64,000 nucleotides of DNA from Grammothele lineata (Eukaryota > Basidiomycota > Agaricomycetes > Polyporales > Polyporaceae): contig NDFF03000040.1 in NCBI GenBank assembly GCA_002150815.3, positions 124,001 through 188,000 on the forward strand, given 5' to 3'. Made by a program: the position numbers and the translations under genes. A model generated the notes under the pieces. The model was not told the DNA's origin. It saw only the letters and a program-made list of their open reading frames with translations, and did no database searches. Shown here in pieces: positions 44,624 to 55,694 of the stretch (its first letter is position 1; every line of letters begins with the position of its first letter).

Positions 44624-46625
44624 TCAACCAAGGAACTCTTCCACACAGTCCAACGCCTCCTTCCAGAACCGATCCACGACGTCACCCTCAAAACCGTTGC
44701 AGTCGTAACCGAGGGAGATCCACAGGCGGGCCTTAAAGGTGTACCCGAAGAGCAGCATCGCACCGTTCCGCTGGCGTGACCCTGTCGTGAGGGTGTGGAG
44801 CTCCGTCGCGGGGAACGTCGTGTGCTTGTACATCCCGTCGAGGTTTCCGAGGAGCGAGAGGCCCATCAGCGCCGCCGATGACGTCTTGGGGCGGGCGGGG
44901 AGCAGCGGCTCCCGCGGCGCGAGCGCGTCAAGGGCCATGGCCGCCGGCGCAAGGGGCACCCACGTCCCCCGCTCGCGCTCGTCATCCTCCTTCGCCCACC
45001 CGCGTGCTCGTTCGCCCCGCTCAAGCGCCATCTCCTGCGTGCGCGACGCGACGAGGGGGTTCTTTGCCGCGAGCGTGCTTTGCTCCTTCGCCTGACGCGC
45101 GCGCAGCCAGAACACAACCTCTTGCGACTCCCGGGCCGCGGGGAGGAACGAGGGCAGAACGACGTTGAAGTATCCGATTGCGAGGAACCAGTACGAGTCC
45201 CAGAGGCTCTGCTTCTCCACCTTGCGCATGAAGTACGGCCGGAGATTGAGCGCGGAGTACATGAGCGTAGGGAGGGTCTTGTCGCGCGCCCCCATGCGTG
45301 CCCACGCAACGTTGCAGACGGCGAAGAGTGCCGCCGAAATGGACACTCCGTGGGTCTTGCACCGTTTGAGGATGGCCTTGGTGCGGTCTTCGGAAAACGA
45401 GACTGTCGGGACGATGGTGAGCCGCTCGGGGTGCTTGCGGCGCGGGAACGTCTGCCCGCCCACGAGGCGTGCTTGGGAAAGTTGGAAGTCTATTTGGGCC
45501 GCCACACGCCGGAACGGCGTCGTCGATGCCGGGAGGCTATCCTCCAGCTTTGCGGGGAGGATGCACTGTGACCGCACGGTGAGCTAATGCCGGCCTCGCA
45601 GTCTCAAACACAAGCACCAACCTCTTCCGGAGCATCCGCCCAACGGGCATGCCATTCGTCGTGGAGCATCTGCCGGAGGTCCTCGTCGGACCGCTCTCCA
45701 CCAAGAAGGCCGAAGAAGTCGTTCGCGAAGGCATGGAGAGCCATGCCGTCGCCGAGGAAGTGCATCGCGCATATGAGCAGCTCAAACTGGCGTCGAGAGG
45801 AAGGCTCGTTTGCTTCGGGAACCGGCTCCTCCTCATCCGCACCAAGGCTGTCCGCCGAGCCCACGGGGGAGGGAGTCCGGGGTGGCGTCGGCATGGCCTC
45901 GCCGTCGCGCACAGCCTCGGAGAGGACGAGGTAGGAGAGGCGCGAGTTTGAGAGTGTGCGCGGCCCATTGAGGTAAGAGTCGATTAGCTCTAGCACAGAA
46001 AAGGGGTGAGCGAAACCTTGTTTGTGGTTTGGGGGTCGCGGAGGCCACGCGCTTACCATCTTTGGACTGGGTGCGGTACTCGAGGTTAGCATCCGCGTCA
46101 AAGTACGCGTCTTCAGCAGATGAGGGTGCGTCATAGCTGCGCGCGCAGTGAGCCTTCTATTCCCGAGAAACGCTGGAGAGAACGGGGTGCACGCACACAA
46201 AGCGGACGTCGTCGTAGTCGTGCATCTCTGCGCGCGCGCCGAGAAGGGGGTGCCGCAACCGGAGAATCGCCCACACGGTGCAAACCCTAGTACGCTTGGT
46301 GACGCGCGCGTCCGCGTTGAAGCCGAGATGCAAGTACCTGCAGCCGCGTGTCAGTTATACCGGCCCCAACCCGTCTTGTCAATGTGGCTCACATGTCGTT
46401 CACACCCGACTGGCGCGAGGGCAGGAAGTACGAAAGCTCGGTGTCGCCCATCTTGCGCTCGTACCGGGTTGTCGACGTTGTACTCGCGGCAACGTTCTCG
46501 AGTTGGCTCTTGACATCGGCGAATGTGAACGACTGGTCGAACTCGTCGTCGGTCGCGGAGAGCGGCGGCGTGAGTAGTGCGGAGTTGTCGATGCACGGGG
46601 TCATTGCTGATGAGCTCGCGGCCAT
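44624..46625 (-). CDS. condensation-type (CoA-dependent) acyltransferase-like protein
   Basis: Five exons. It starts at the ATG at 46625 and ends at the TGA at 44624. Junctions chosen by phase: AT/G before YLHLGFNAD, GT/C giving RFVYDAPSSAEDAYFDADANLEYR, and EE/CILPAKLEDSL. The N-terminal half has the condensation-domain active-site pattern HxxxDG in CAMHFLGDGMALHAF; the HFLGDG histidine is the usual catalytic base. The C-terminal half includes SISAALFAVCNVAWARM and GYFNVVLPSFLP. The family covers alcohol O-acetyltransferases, trichothecene-type acyltransferases and condensation domains; substrate cannot be predicted. It lies beside a gene-free GC-rich region. It is a stand-alone protein with no carrier or adenylation domain. 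Confidence 0.7.
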
Positions 46626-48907
46626 TGTCAGAGAGCAGGCTGGGGTATGCTAGAGACTGGTGGGGGTAGAGAGAACGGCGCGCGACGCGAGGAGGGCAGA
46701 GTATTTCAAGACAATAGTCTGGTTTGAAGGTTAGGTGTGCCTAGGGCGGGTCGAGAGCGGGGCGTCTGGAGAGGATAAACGGCAGAATGGCTGCTGGCGC
46801 GGGATGCAATAAATGTCGCATGTCCAGGGCGCGGGCAGGTCGTTGGCAGGTCGGCGAGTGGAGGCACGCATGGATTCAGATTTGGGTGGCCGCGGCTGGC
46901 GCTGTGACATCCTCGCGCGTCCGTCGCCGACGAGCTGTGATTCCGGCTCGGCCGGTCGCAGGGACGCCGTACATATGATCTGGCCAGACTGCGGCGGGCC
47001 CGTCGACGTCCTTCTTTGACGCACCGAGAAGGACGCAAGCGACGCCCTACGAACGCGGAGCGGTGCAGAGGCGGCGAAGATGTCGGCGGGCTCCCGACGC
47101 ATTACCGGCGTCGCGTCTGGTCGTGTCAACCAGCTGCTGCCAGTGCTGGCTGGCCCTGCGAGCGCCGCGATTGGTGAAATTCCCAGCGGTGGTGTACATG
47201 CGCACAAGCTGCGACGCGCCCTGGACCCGCACGTCCGGGCGGAGAACAGGCGCCTGCGTTCGTTCTGGCAATGCCGGCGCGATCGCGATCGGACGCGATC
47301 GAAGGAGTGGTGTCCGAGCAAGTGCCTGGCCGCATTTAGAGTTCCCGATCGTGCGCCACGCGCGTCCGTGGTCATGCTCTGCCGACGTCCTCCCGAATAC
47401 CAAGTTCCTCGCCGGGATGGGTCTTTGTTCGGCCCACCCGTCGCGCTGCCGTGTCCACTCGTCGCCCGACCATCCGTTGCGACCCCGACGTGGAGGTTGC
47501 GGGCGTTGGGTGGGGACTACTCCCGCCGGATAATTCCAACATCATGCACTATGACGCCACACGCAGTACGTGCTCCCCACAATTCGTGGCGGGGACGCGT
47601 TCCTCAAGGGCATCTCGGTTTTGCCCGACGTCCGCGCCCGGAGTCTGAAGCACGGCCCCCGCCGTCGGCCGATCAGGGAGTGTCTGTCTTTGCTAGCGCA
47701 TCGATCGCGCCTCGAAACCTCTAGGGCGGGGCGGACACAGATAGCCGTATTGAGAACCAATCCGCGTGCAAGATGAAAACGGAGCGACGCACTGGGGAAA
47801 CCGGATGGATGGCGGTACCATTGACGTCAGTGCAGGCACTACGAGGCGGCCACAGATGAGTTGCATGTGTTCCATCCAAAACATACCAGACCCCTCGCAA
47901 CGGCCACTCGCGAGGGCGAGGGCGCTTGACCATCAGAAATGGCAACACCATTAGTCCTGTCTCACCGACGCGTGGCGTCAGACAGACCCGAGTCGCCAGA
48001 AGCCGAGACGTCACGCACCGAGGCCTTCGATTAAGATGGAAATTGACAGATGCCTCTCCCAGCCCGTAAGTTGGCTGGTCATGGTCATTTCGGAAGCAAC
48101 TAATCCACGCAGATTGCCAGTCAGGTCCCAAATCCGCGCGAGCGTCCTGACGTCGCAAGCTGTCTTCCACACATGGCCCTAGAGACCCGTTCGTCCAGTC
48201 GGCGGTACGATAGCGGCGCCCTATGAACTGGAACCGACATTAGTTCCGGGTTGCTCTGCAGCGGCGGCGTACACAGGACGTGTCATGCGGGCGCGAGCCA
48301 CATATAACTTATGCTTTCGCCAGCGCCGCGGCCAACCCGGGCGGTACGCCGTACGTACGTCTAGCGAATCGCTCGGGCCTGTCAACGTCCGCACGGGGTC
48401 TCATGGCCCTGGGAAGGGGATCACAGAAGTGCGGCCGCGAAGCAGCGATAAATGGAAAAGAACAGATCGGTCAGAAGGCCAGGCGTGACTGCACGGCTGA
48501 GATGTCCACGTCCTCATGCCGAAGCCCCGAAGATGCGCACGACACGGACTTGCCAAGGACAAGTCCAGAAAACGTGGGGTCTCTCGTGCCACTATCGCGG
48601 AGAAATCTGGAGAAATGGTACGCTGGATATTGGATACTGGCATTCGGCCCGTAGAACGCCGGGGCAATGCCGAGAAAATCGGCCGGGAAAAGTAGAGCGA
48701 AGTATCCACCATTTAGATGGCAGATGCGGAAGACTACGTACGCCACGATGTCTACGATCCTCCAAGGGTCCATTAAACGTGACCAAGACTCACTATGTCC
48801 GCCTATGCACCCGTCAACCGCGAACGTCTACCAGACCCCCGTCGCGTCTTAGCGATGAAGGGGGTAATCTGTGATCGGCGAGACCGTCAAGCATCGTGCT
48901 AGGATGT
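46626..48907. other. 2.3-kb GC-rich region with no recognisable gene
   Basis: Overlapping open frames of up to 215 codons occur on both strands, as expected from high GC content. Their translations are Arg/Ala/Ser/Pro-rich on both strands, with no membrane segment, motif or plausible exon chain. I find no inverted or tandem repeat. It could be a decayed gene or long intergenic DNA. Confidence 0.5.
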
Positions 48908-50386
48908 CTATGCCGGATGAGACTTCTTCTCTTGCATGTCGAAGACTTCACCATCTTCCCTGTTCAGGGGTTGTGCGGCACTGGCCTCGATATCGTCTTT
49001 CGGCACGGGTGCCGGGCGCTGCGGACTAGCTGCGGCTTCAATGGACTTGACCCATGTGTAGAACACGGTTCCGGCGGCGATTATGAGGATAGAACCGACA
49101 CGATGACTGAAGCCGGAGTTCAGTACGCAATCGCACGTAAGAAGATAGGCACAGAAGCGAAGCGGTATTAAAGAGGACACGAGAAGGCCTACTTCAAGCG
49201 CGAATCAGGAGTGAGCCACTTACGTCGTAAGAATGTCCTTGAAAATCCAAACGCCGAGCAGCGTTTGGATTGCTGAACGCGCAGCCTGGTGGATACCGCA
49301 TGTCCCGACGCGAGAACGGTCCGAGGGAAGTCGGGGTGGGTGAAAGGAGGTTAGCACTGCGCTCACAAAGCGGCGGACGGAGCGGCACGTACACTTGAAA
49401 ACATGTGCGTGATTGGGCTCGTAACCTTGATACTAAGTAGGCCGGCCACACACAGCAGAAAGCCGAACACGCCGGTGACGAGGCTTCCCCAAACGAACAT
49501 TCGAACATTCCATCCGGGATCGTTGTAGAGCAGGGAAAGGGTCGACAGCTCCCCTTGGAACACGATGAAGGGTGCGAGGAAGATCGCAGAGCCGAGATTC
49601 TGCCAATAAGCCAATTCGATAGTGGAGTTGTTAGCATGGGGTAGGGACGACTTGATGAGCACTGCGTGGACGGCGATGAAGAGGGAGGACAGCACGCCGT
49701 ATATGATCGCGGTCCGGTCGGGAGCGTTGATGAAATGTTGCGCAACCGCGGTGTCGGGCGCAACGCCGAGGAAGAAACCAAACGTGACGACAAAGGCTGC
49801 GAGAAGCACTTGCATAGAAGGCATGGACCGACCGACGAAGGACTGGACACCGATCGTCAATGGGAGTACAAGCCCCCGAGCAATCTAAAGATGCAGGGAT
49901 GAGCCGGAATGGAGTGCGTAGTGTGATAAATATTCGGCGGACCTGGAAGTACGACGCGTCCACCCCCCGGAGACATAGGATATTGAAGACGAGGCCAACA
50001 ACATTGACGAGCGTAAGAGGGGCGAGCTTCTTGGCCGTTTTGAGCTCTAGCACGGGGATTTGGACTTTGGACGTTGCACGTGCGGCAGCGTGTAACAGCA
50101 CGACCGCGAGACTCAACTGGATGAGCAGGAACAGGAGAGGGAGGTCGGGCGAGGAGTTGAGGACGGCCTTGTTACTACATCGTGAAGTCTGTTTAGCGCT
50201 GCATCCCAAGTGACGTATCTACGCATTGGCGTCTTACACGAAGACCATCTGCGTAGGAGGACACAGTGAGCGGTTGGATCCGGCTTAAAGGAGAACGCAG
50301 ATAGCACGTACTACCAATGCAGCGGACATGTAGAAGGAGACGACGGAGGCGACCTGCCATGGCTGAGGAGGGTTCTGGTTGGACAT
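48908..50386 (-). CDS. nucleotide-sugar transporter, GDP-fucose-transporter-like (TPT/DMT family)
   Basis: The start ATG is at 50386 (MSNQNPPQPWQVASVVSFYMSAAL). Exon 2 is a microexon of 11 nt (50248-50238) that supplies MVFV; exon 3 begins at 50174 with NKAVLNSS, restoring the NK motif of this transporter group. Then come the TM-rich blocks FLLIQLSLAVVLLHAAARA, LAPLTLVNVVGLVFNILCLR, GLVLPLTIGVQSFVG, MQVLLAAFVVTFGFFLGV, IIYGVLSSLFIAVHAVLIK, MFVWGSLVTGVFGFLLCVAG and SIKVTSPITHMFSS, closing with SHRVGSILIIAAGTVFYTWVK. These match GDP-fucose/GDP-mannose-type carriers in the Golgi or ER. It is divergent from an O-fucosyltransferase-like gene across about 810 bp, which supports GDP-fucose as a substrate but does not prove it. 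The cytoplasmic tail ends EKKSHPA. Confidence 0.8.
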
Positions 50387-51197
50387 GGCGAGGACGAGGA
50401 GGCTACCGGGGCGGAGAGGGGACAGAGGTGCAAAGGTGGCGTAAAAGTAGACGGCCGGACGGGCTACTTGAGCGGCTCATGGTACGTCAAGACTGAGAGC
50501 AACCAGTGATCCGGAACGAGACATCTGGGTGCAGATAGAGAGGAAACCTGCGGCCGCCCGCGGCAGCGAGGAGGGCCCCCTGGCCGGGTCTAGGACGGCC
50601 ACACATTCGTGGAGCGCGCGTGATGACGCCGCCCGACAGGCCCGAGGAAGCCTTGCTACCGAGTCGAGGCCGGAGAGACGCGAAGGCGGACGGAAAGCGC
50701 GACATGTCTGCGACAGTGCGGGGCAAGAGGGCGTGACAGGGGCAAATGACGGTCCGTGACGGCTGAGTGCTGAAGCGCTGAAGGCGGGTGAACGAACTGC
50801 GGCGTACCGAGATCTGGGCCCGATCCTGGGAAGCCGGCGAGATCAAAGACGCTCCGAGCCGGGGACAGAACTCTGGACAGGTGAGACCTCGCACCGAGGC
50901 AGCGTGGCTGGCGCCCTGGTCACTAGCACGACCGGTCAGACATGGTCAGACTCGCACAAGCTCGCACAAGCCGTCATCGACGTCCAGCGCGGCCCGCCCT
51001 GGGCCTCCCAGTAGTGCCTATTAGCGCACGCAGCCCGACAGATCTCATGATCCCGCTCTTCAGCCACCTTAATAGGTACCGCCCCCGCCCTTCGCCCCCG
51101 CGAATATCGCGTCCCGCCCCGCCACCATCCTCCCAGTCTAGAGCCTCAGGCCGGAGGCGTCGACAGCGTGCCTGCATCCAATTTTTCTGCACACGCA
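50387..51197. promoter_or_regulatory. shared divergent region of transporter and O-fucosyltransferase genes
   Basis: About 810 bp between two start codons. It is GC-rich with no supported gene. Both genes could share regulation here. I see no clear TATA box. Confidence 0.45.
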
Positions 51198-53034
51198 ATG
51201 AGCGAGCGATCCGGCAACGTCCTCAGCCATGCCCGACTCGATTCCCGCGTCCCTCTTCTACCGCTCGCAGGGCTCCACTCGGACAAGTCTTCCTCCTCCT
51301 CGCCCTCTTCTCCCTCCTTCCGACGGTTCATGTTCCCCCTCACAAAGCGTCGTTCACTCGTCGCTCTCGTCGCACTCGCTTCTGTCACCGTGCTCACCGT
51401 GCATCTCACCTTCTTTGCGCGCGCGTCCGCCTCCTTGGATTTCGTCCCCCACGATGCCTCCCCACCTCTACAGCCACATCTAGACGCCCATTCGGACCTT
51501 ATACCTGCTGCGCCCACAGAGCTACACACCGAGCCAAAACCGGAGGAAGAGGAATACTGGCCCATTTCACCTCATCTCAAAGGACCACCTGCTCTCAGCT
51601 TCCGCGATAATCTGCGCAACGACACCAAGTACATCACGTCCTGGGGCTCTGCAGGATGGAGTGAGTACCCACTTTGCATCTCTCCATTCGCTCACTTGAC
51701 GATGTCCTGGTTAGCAAATGATGTCATGACTTATGCAAACCTCATCTACCTCGGTTCCTTGACTGATCGAGTCACCATCCTCCCCATGTTTACTCCCTCT
51801 CACATCGGCGGCGATGTAGCACCCATTCCGTTCGGGGAAGTCTTCGACGTCCCGCGCTTCGTGGAGGAGTCTGGTATTCAGGTGGTAGAATGGGACGAAG
51901 TCAAGGAGCCAACAAGCCAAGTGGTCGATGATCTCGGCTGTTGGAACATCTGGGAAGCGGTGCAGTACAGAGAGCACTTCCCTAGACGAAGCGCCGTGCC
52001 CGAACATCTCAAGCTCGGTACGCCCCTTGCTATCCGGGTCTGATCTCAGTCTCATTCATCTTCATAGACATCTCTTACACAAGAGCACCCGATTGGATCA
52101 AGCTGATTCCCAACCACGAACACGACCTGTGCAGCACATTCATGTCGTTAACAAGACTAAGCTTCCCCGAGGAGCGAGCGCGCAGTCTCGGAAACACGCT
52201 GCCATCCCCCATCCACAACGTTACTCTGGATCCAGATGAACATTTGCTCTGCTTTGACTATCTTTATTATGCTTGCGCGCAACAGGTTCGTTCACGTCCC
52301 TGATTCTCGTCAAAGTGTAGCTAATTGGAAATTGTCTTTTAGTCTTTCGAGTATGAGCACGACTACGCGCCACAGTGGAGATCTGTGATGCGCTACATGC
52401 GGTGGACCAAGCGTCTCGAGGCGATCGCTGCGTACTACTTACGGGAAATCTTTGAGCTTCCTGAGGAGGAGGATATCCCGCCGGTGAGTGCACACGATAT
52501 GGTCATCAGAGGCCAAAGGCACTCATACTACTGCAGTACATTGCAATCCACATTAGACATGGCGACTTTTCCGGGTGGTGCTGGCAAGCCGAGGATCCTG
52601 CGGACTGTTTTGCTCCCATTTCCGTCATTGCACGGCGAGTCCAGTAAGCTCGTGTTCTGTGGGTTCAGAGTATGTCTAGCTGCTAACCACCCTCGTTTCG
52701 CAGGGAAGTACAAGACGAAATCCGTGAAACTAAAGGAATCGACATCCCCGCGTCGCACGTCGTGATGACGAGTGACGAGAAGGATCCGGCCTGGTGGGAC
52801 GAGATTCGGGCTCTCGGCTGGCAGGCCGTCGACCACGACAGGGCGAAGACCGCTGAAGTCTTCGGGCGGTGGTACCCCCTCATCATTGACGCCGTCATTC
52901 AGTCTCAAGCCCTCGGATTCGTCGGGACGGACCGCTCGACGTTCTCTATCGTCGCGCGCCGTCGCGTGCTGCAATGGAACGGCGGCGTGGTGCGCACAAT
53001 CTTGTGGGGATACAAAGGTGCAGACGACCACTGA
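51198..53034 (+). CDS. O-fucosyltransferase-like type II membrane protein
   Basis: Six exons (51198-51660, 51715-52017, 52068-52285, 52343-52483, 52537-52643, 52704-53034) join in phase to give 520 residues. Residues 53-74 (SLVALVALASVTVLTVHLTFFA) form a membrane anchor behind a basic cytoplasmic stretch (PLTKRR), so the catalytic part faces the ER/Golgi lumen. The core begins KYITSWGSAGWTNDVMTYAN and LIYLGSLTDRVTILPMF. The GDP-fucose-binding motif is IAIHIRHGDF (residues 377-386), followed by VVMTSDEKDPAWW and FVGTDRSTFSIVARRR, as in fungal and plant O-fucosyltransferase-like (PF10250-type) proteins. The acceptor is unknown. The first ATG in the frame was chosen. It lies next to a GDP-fucose-transporter-like gene. 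Confidence 0.85.
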
Positions 53035-53453
53035 CGATCTGCTTCCAACCTGGGGAGTGGACGCTTCTGACGAGACTATGAGCTGTTGCTGGATCTCCAG
53101 ACTCCACTGACATTGTACCGACATGACCACACTATACCATACCCTGTACACCACACGTAGTAACGCCGCCGTATAGAATCACCATTGCCATAGCAACGGC
53201 GACCATTCTATGATAAACAATCTTTAATAGAGCTTTGCTTCAAGGAGATGTAACACGATTCTCTTGAGTCGATTCCGGGGTCCTGGACCGCTGGCCATCT
53301 CATCACATGACGTTACACGACGTAGGCGGCATGCGGCATGCGACGCGTTTAACTTCCGCCTCTTGTCTTGTCCCACCTCTCAGTGCCTCTCCGCCACATA
53401 TCTCTGAGTCTCGGACACGGCGGTTCGGTTCAATCCAAGGATTCTACTCAAGA
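53035..53453. other. short intergenic region
   Basis: About 420 bp that holds the 3' end of the O-fucosyltransferase gene and the promoter of the first FBXO21-like gene. An ATG at 53307 is in frame with that gene, but the leader it would add is not conserved in the paralogs. Confidence 0.5.
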
Positions 53454-55537
53454 ATGGTCAAATCGTTATATTCGCGCGCTCTCCCAGTGGAGCTGATATC
53501 ATACATCTTCAATCTCTTACCTCCAAGAGATGCGTTGACATTCCCCACTCTACTCAGCGCGCTCTCCACGAACACCTATTTACGATCCATCGCGCTGGAT
53601 CCCTTGTTCTGGAAAAAGTACTACAAAGCTCGCTACACACACAGCGTGGCTGCGAACGAGGCCGCGCGCCGCGCAAAGTTCGGCGACGACCACCGACTGC
53701 TCGCTTTCGCGCGGTATGCCCTCGACGAGCGTGCGCTGCGACTCGTGAACGAGATCCGCGTCTCCATCCCCGGGCGGTCGGCACATGCGCGGGTGCTCGC
53801 GCAGGAACTCTCCTTCGATGTCTGGGACGCGTTGGGCGAGGAGCGCATGCTGCCCGTTCCGGTCTGGTTTCGGTCGCTGGACTGTGTGGACGAGCGGCCG
53901 CCCGCACCACACGCCCTGCCACGGCGGTACTGGGCGCGAGCGGCGCAGGGCGTCATCGCGCGGTATTGGGCAGTGAAGATATGGCGGCGGGCGACTGCAG
54001 GAGAGGATGTGAGCTTTGAGGAGATGTTTTGCGGGTTTTCGGCGTTCTTTGGATGGTCACCGATGGAGGTGAGCAGGGAGAATTCATCGCGATTCTTTTG
54101 TTTGGGAGATGGTGATGAGGCTTTCATAGATTTTTGAAGAGCTCGATGAAAGCGCAGAGGAGTGTCGCACGATACTGGAGGACAGTGGCATCGCTACGGA
54201 GTTCGACGCCCCCGGATTTGACTTGACCAAATTCTGCTTGGGTGTCCTCGGATACATGGAAGAAGAAGGTTGGGACGTGAACCCGGAAGAATGTAAGTGC
54301 GCTCACGCGTTGGTGTCACCTACGCTCATGCGTTATACCGAAGACGATGAGGCAAACAACGGCTTCCTCTTAAACAGCTATCCCCACAAGCTTTTGATGG
54401 AGGATCAAGACTTCCCGCTCAGCACGCTCTCGAAGACTTGGCTCTTTGTAGCGCTTTGCTCTCGCATTGGTCTTGACGCATACCCAGTGCGGCCTGCGCC
54501 CGGTCACAATATACTCTGCTTCGTTGAGACTCGGGATCCTTCGCACACTCCCGTCACAGTCGACTTCGCTATTCCTCGGCCTGCCCCCATTTCTGTCAAA
54601 GATATCCCTACGCTTCACGATACGATCCGCACTGGTCATCGCGTCGTGAAGGAATCGACGAAGACTCTCTTCATGGAGGCAACTATAGACGCGATGCAGA
54701 ACCTGAGGTCGTATCACGAAGGCAACGTCCGCCTGTTCCTAGAGACCGGCCCAGGCACGGCCCATGGCTTTCGGGAGTCGGAGATCCTCGCCGCGCACGC
54801 CGTACAGTGCGCGCTTGTTACGCAGATGCTCCAGATCGGAGACATCCACGTCGTCTTTGGCGGGAGGTTCGAAAACGACTTTCCGCTCGATGCGCAGGCC
54901 GTCATCATGGACGGTTTGCTCGCCAACAGCGGCCCGAGGCAGGATAGGCTGATTGAGCGAATGACGGCAATGGTGCAAGCGACGGAGAATGTTGAAAGGC
55001 TGGCGGTGCGCAGGACAGAATGTACTGAGCATGATCTCGCGCGTGTGGGGAGAGTCATAACTAACAGGGATGATGATGAATGGGGAGACGAAGGGGTGAT
55101 CATCGGTTGGCGGGTACGTGCTCATTTTCAGCCTATCATGCAGGAGATGAGCTTACGCCGAAGGATGCGTGTTTCAGTTGAGAGACGCGGAAGCCTCAGA
55201 CGTTCCGGAGGGACATGGACCGCGACACGTTACGAAGATGTGTCATGAGGTGTGCTATCCTGAGCGCTGTGAAACAAGTGGTCAGCAAGATTTCTTTCTC
55301 CCTTCACTCGAACTGAAGGGATTGTGTACAGCATGGGATCCTCAAAACTCCAAATTCGTGGGGCTGACAAGAGGCACAGCTGCAAGGATGCTGGAGAATT
55401 GGGACCATCTGGGGCGGTTTGTTGAGGATGTCTCGTTCACGGATGTCGATGAACAGGGAAATCCAAAGGTAGTCGTTATGACGGACGAAGTACGTGCATT
55501 GTATCCGGACGATGAACTCATGGATCCCACAAAGTAA
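53454..55537 (+). CDS. FBXO21-like protein (F-box, SirB1/transglutaminase-like, YccV-like), paralog 1
   Basis: Exons 53454-54068, 54130-54292, 54344-55113 and 55178-55537 join in phase to give 635 residues. The N-terminus is an F-box-like segment (ALPVELISYIFNLLPPRDAL), which would link to Skp1 in an SCF ubiquitin ligase. The middle holds the SirB1 (Transglut_core2) domain: GFLLNSYPHKLL, LSTLSKTWLFVALCSRIGLDAYPVRPAPGHNILCF. The C-terminus should be a YccV-like (hemimethylated-DNA-binding type) domain starting near GVIIGWRLRD. The three domains in this order define human FBXO21. Two relatives follow in tandem on the same strand (55695 and 57970), with spacers of only about 160 and 240 bp. The ATG at 53454 aligns with the paralog starts; the upstream ATG at 53307 would add 49 residues. 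Confidence 0.8.
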
Positions 55538-55694
55538 TATGTACTGCGACGGATGGGGCAAGTCTACTCAGCATCTACTATACCAATGTCCTTATAATCA
55601 ACTTCTAGTCGAGAGTCCTAATATGTAACACGTATACTCTAATTCGGCGCCAATACACACTTCTCTGCTGCCCCTCAGTAGGATTCACGCCGTG

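Noticed and set aside
44624..46625. Non-ribosomal peptide synthetase fragment
   Set aside because: An HxxxDG condensation motif is present, but no carrier or adenylation domains are adjacent and the protein has its own complete start and stop, so a stand-alone acyltransferase fits better.
46731..47375. 214-codon minus-strand frame as a gene
   Set aside because: The frame is Arg/Ala/Ser/Pro-rich, mirrored by equally long frames on the other strand, and shows no motif; it is explained by GC content.
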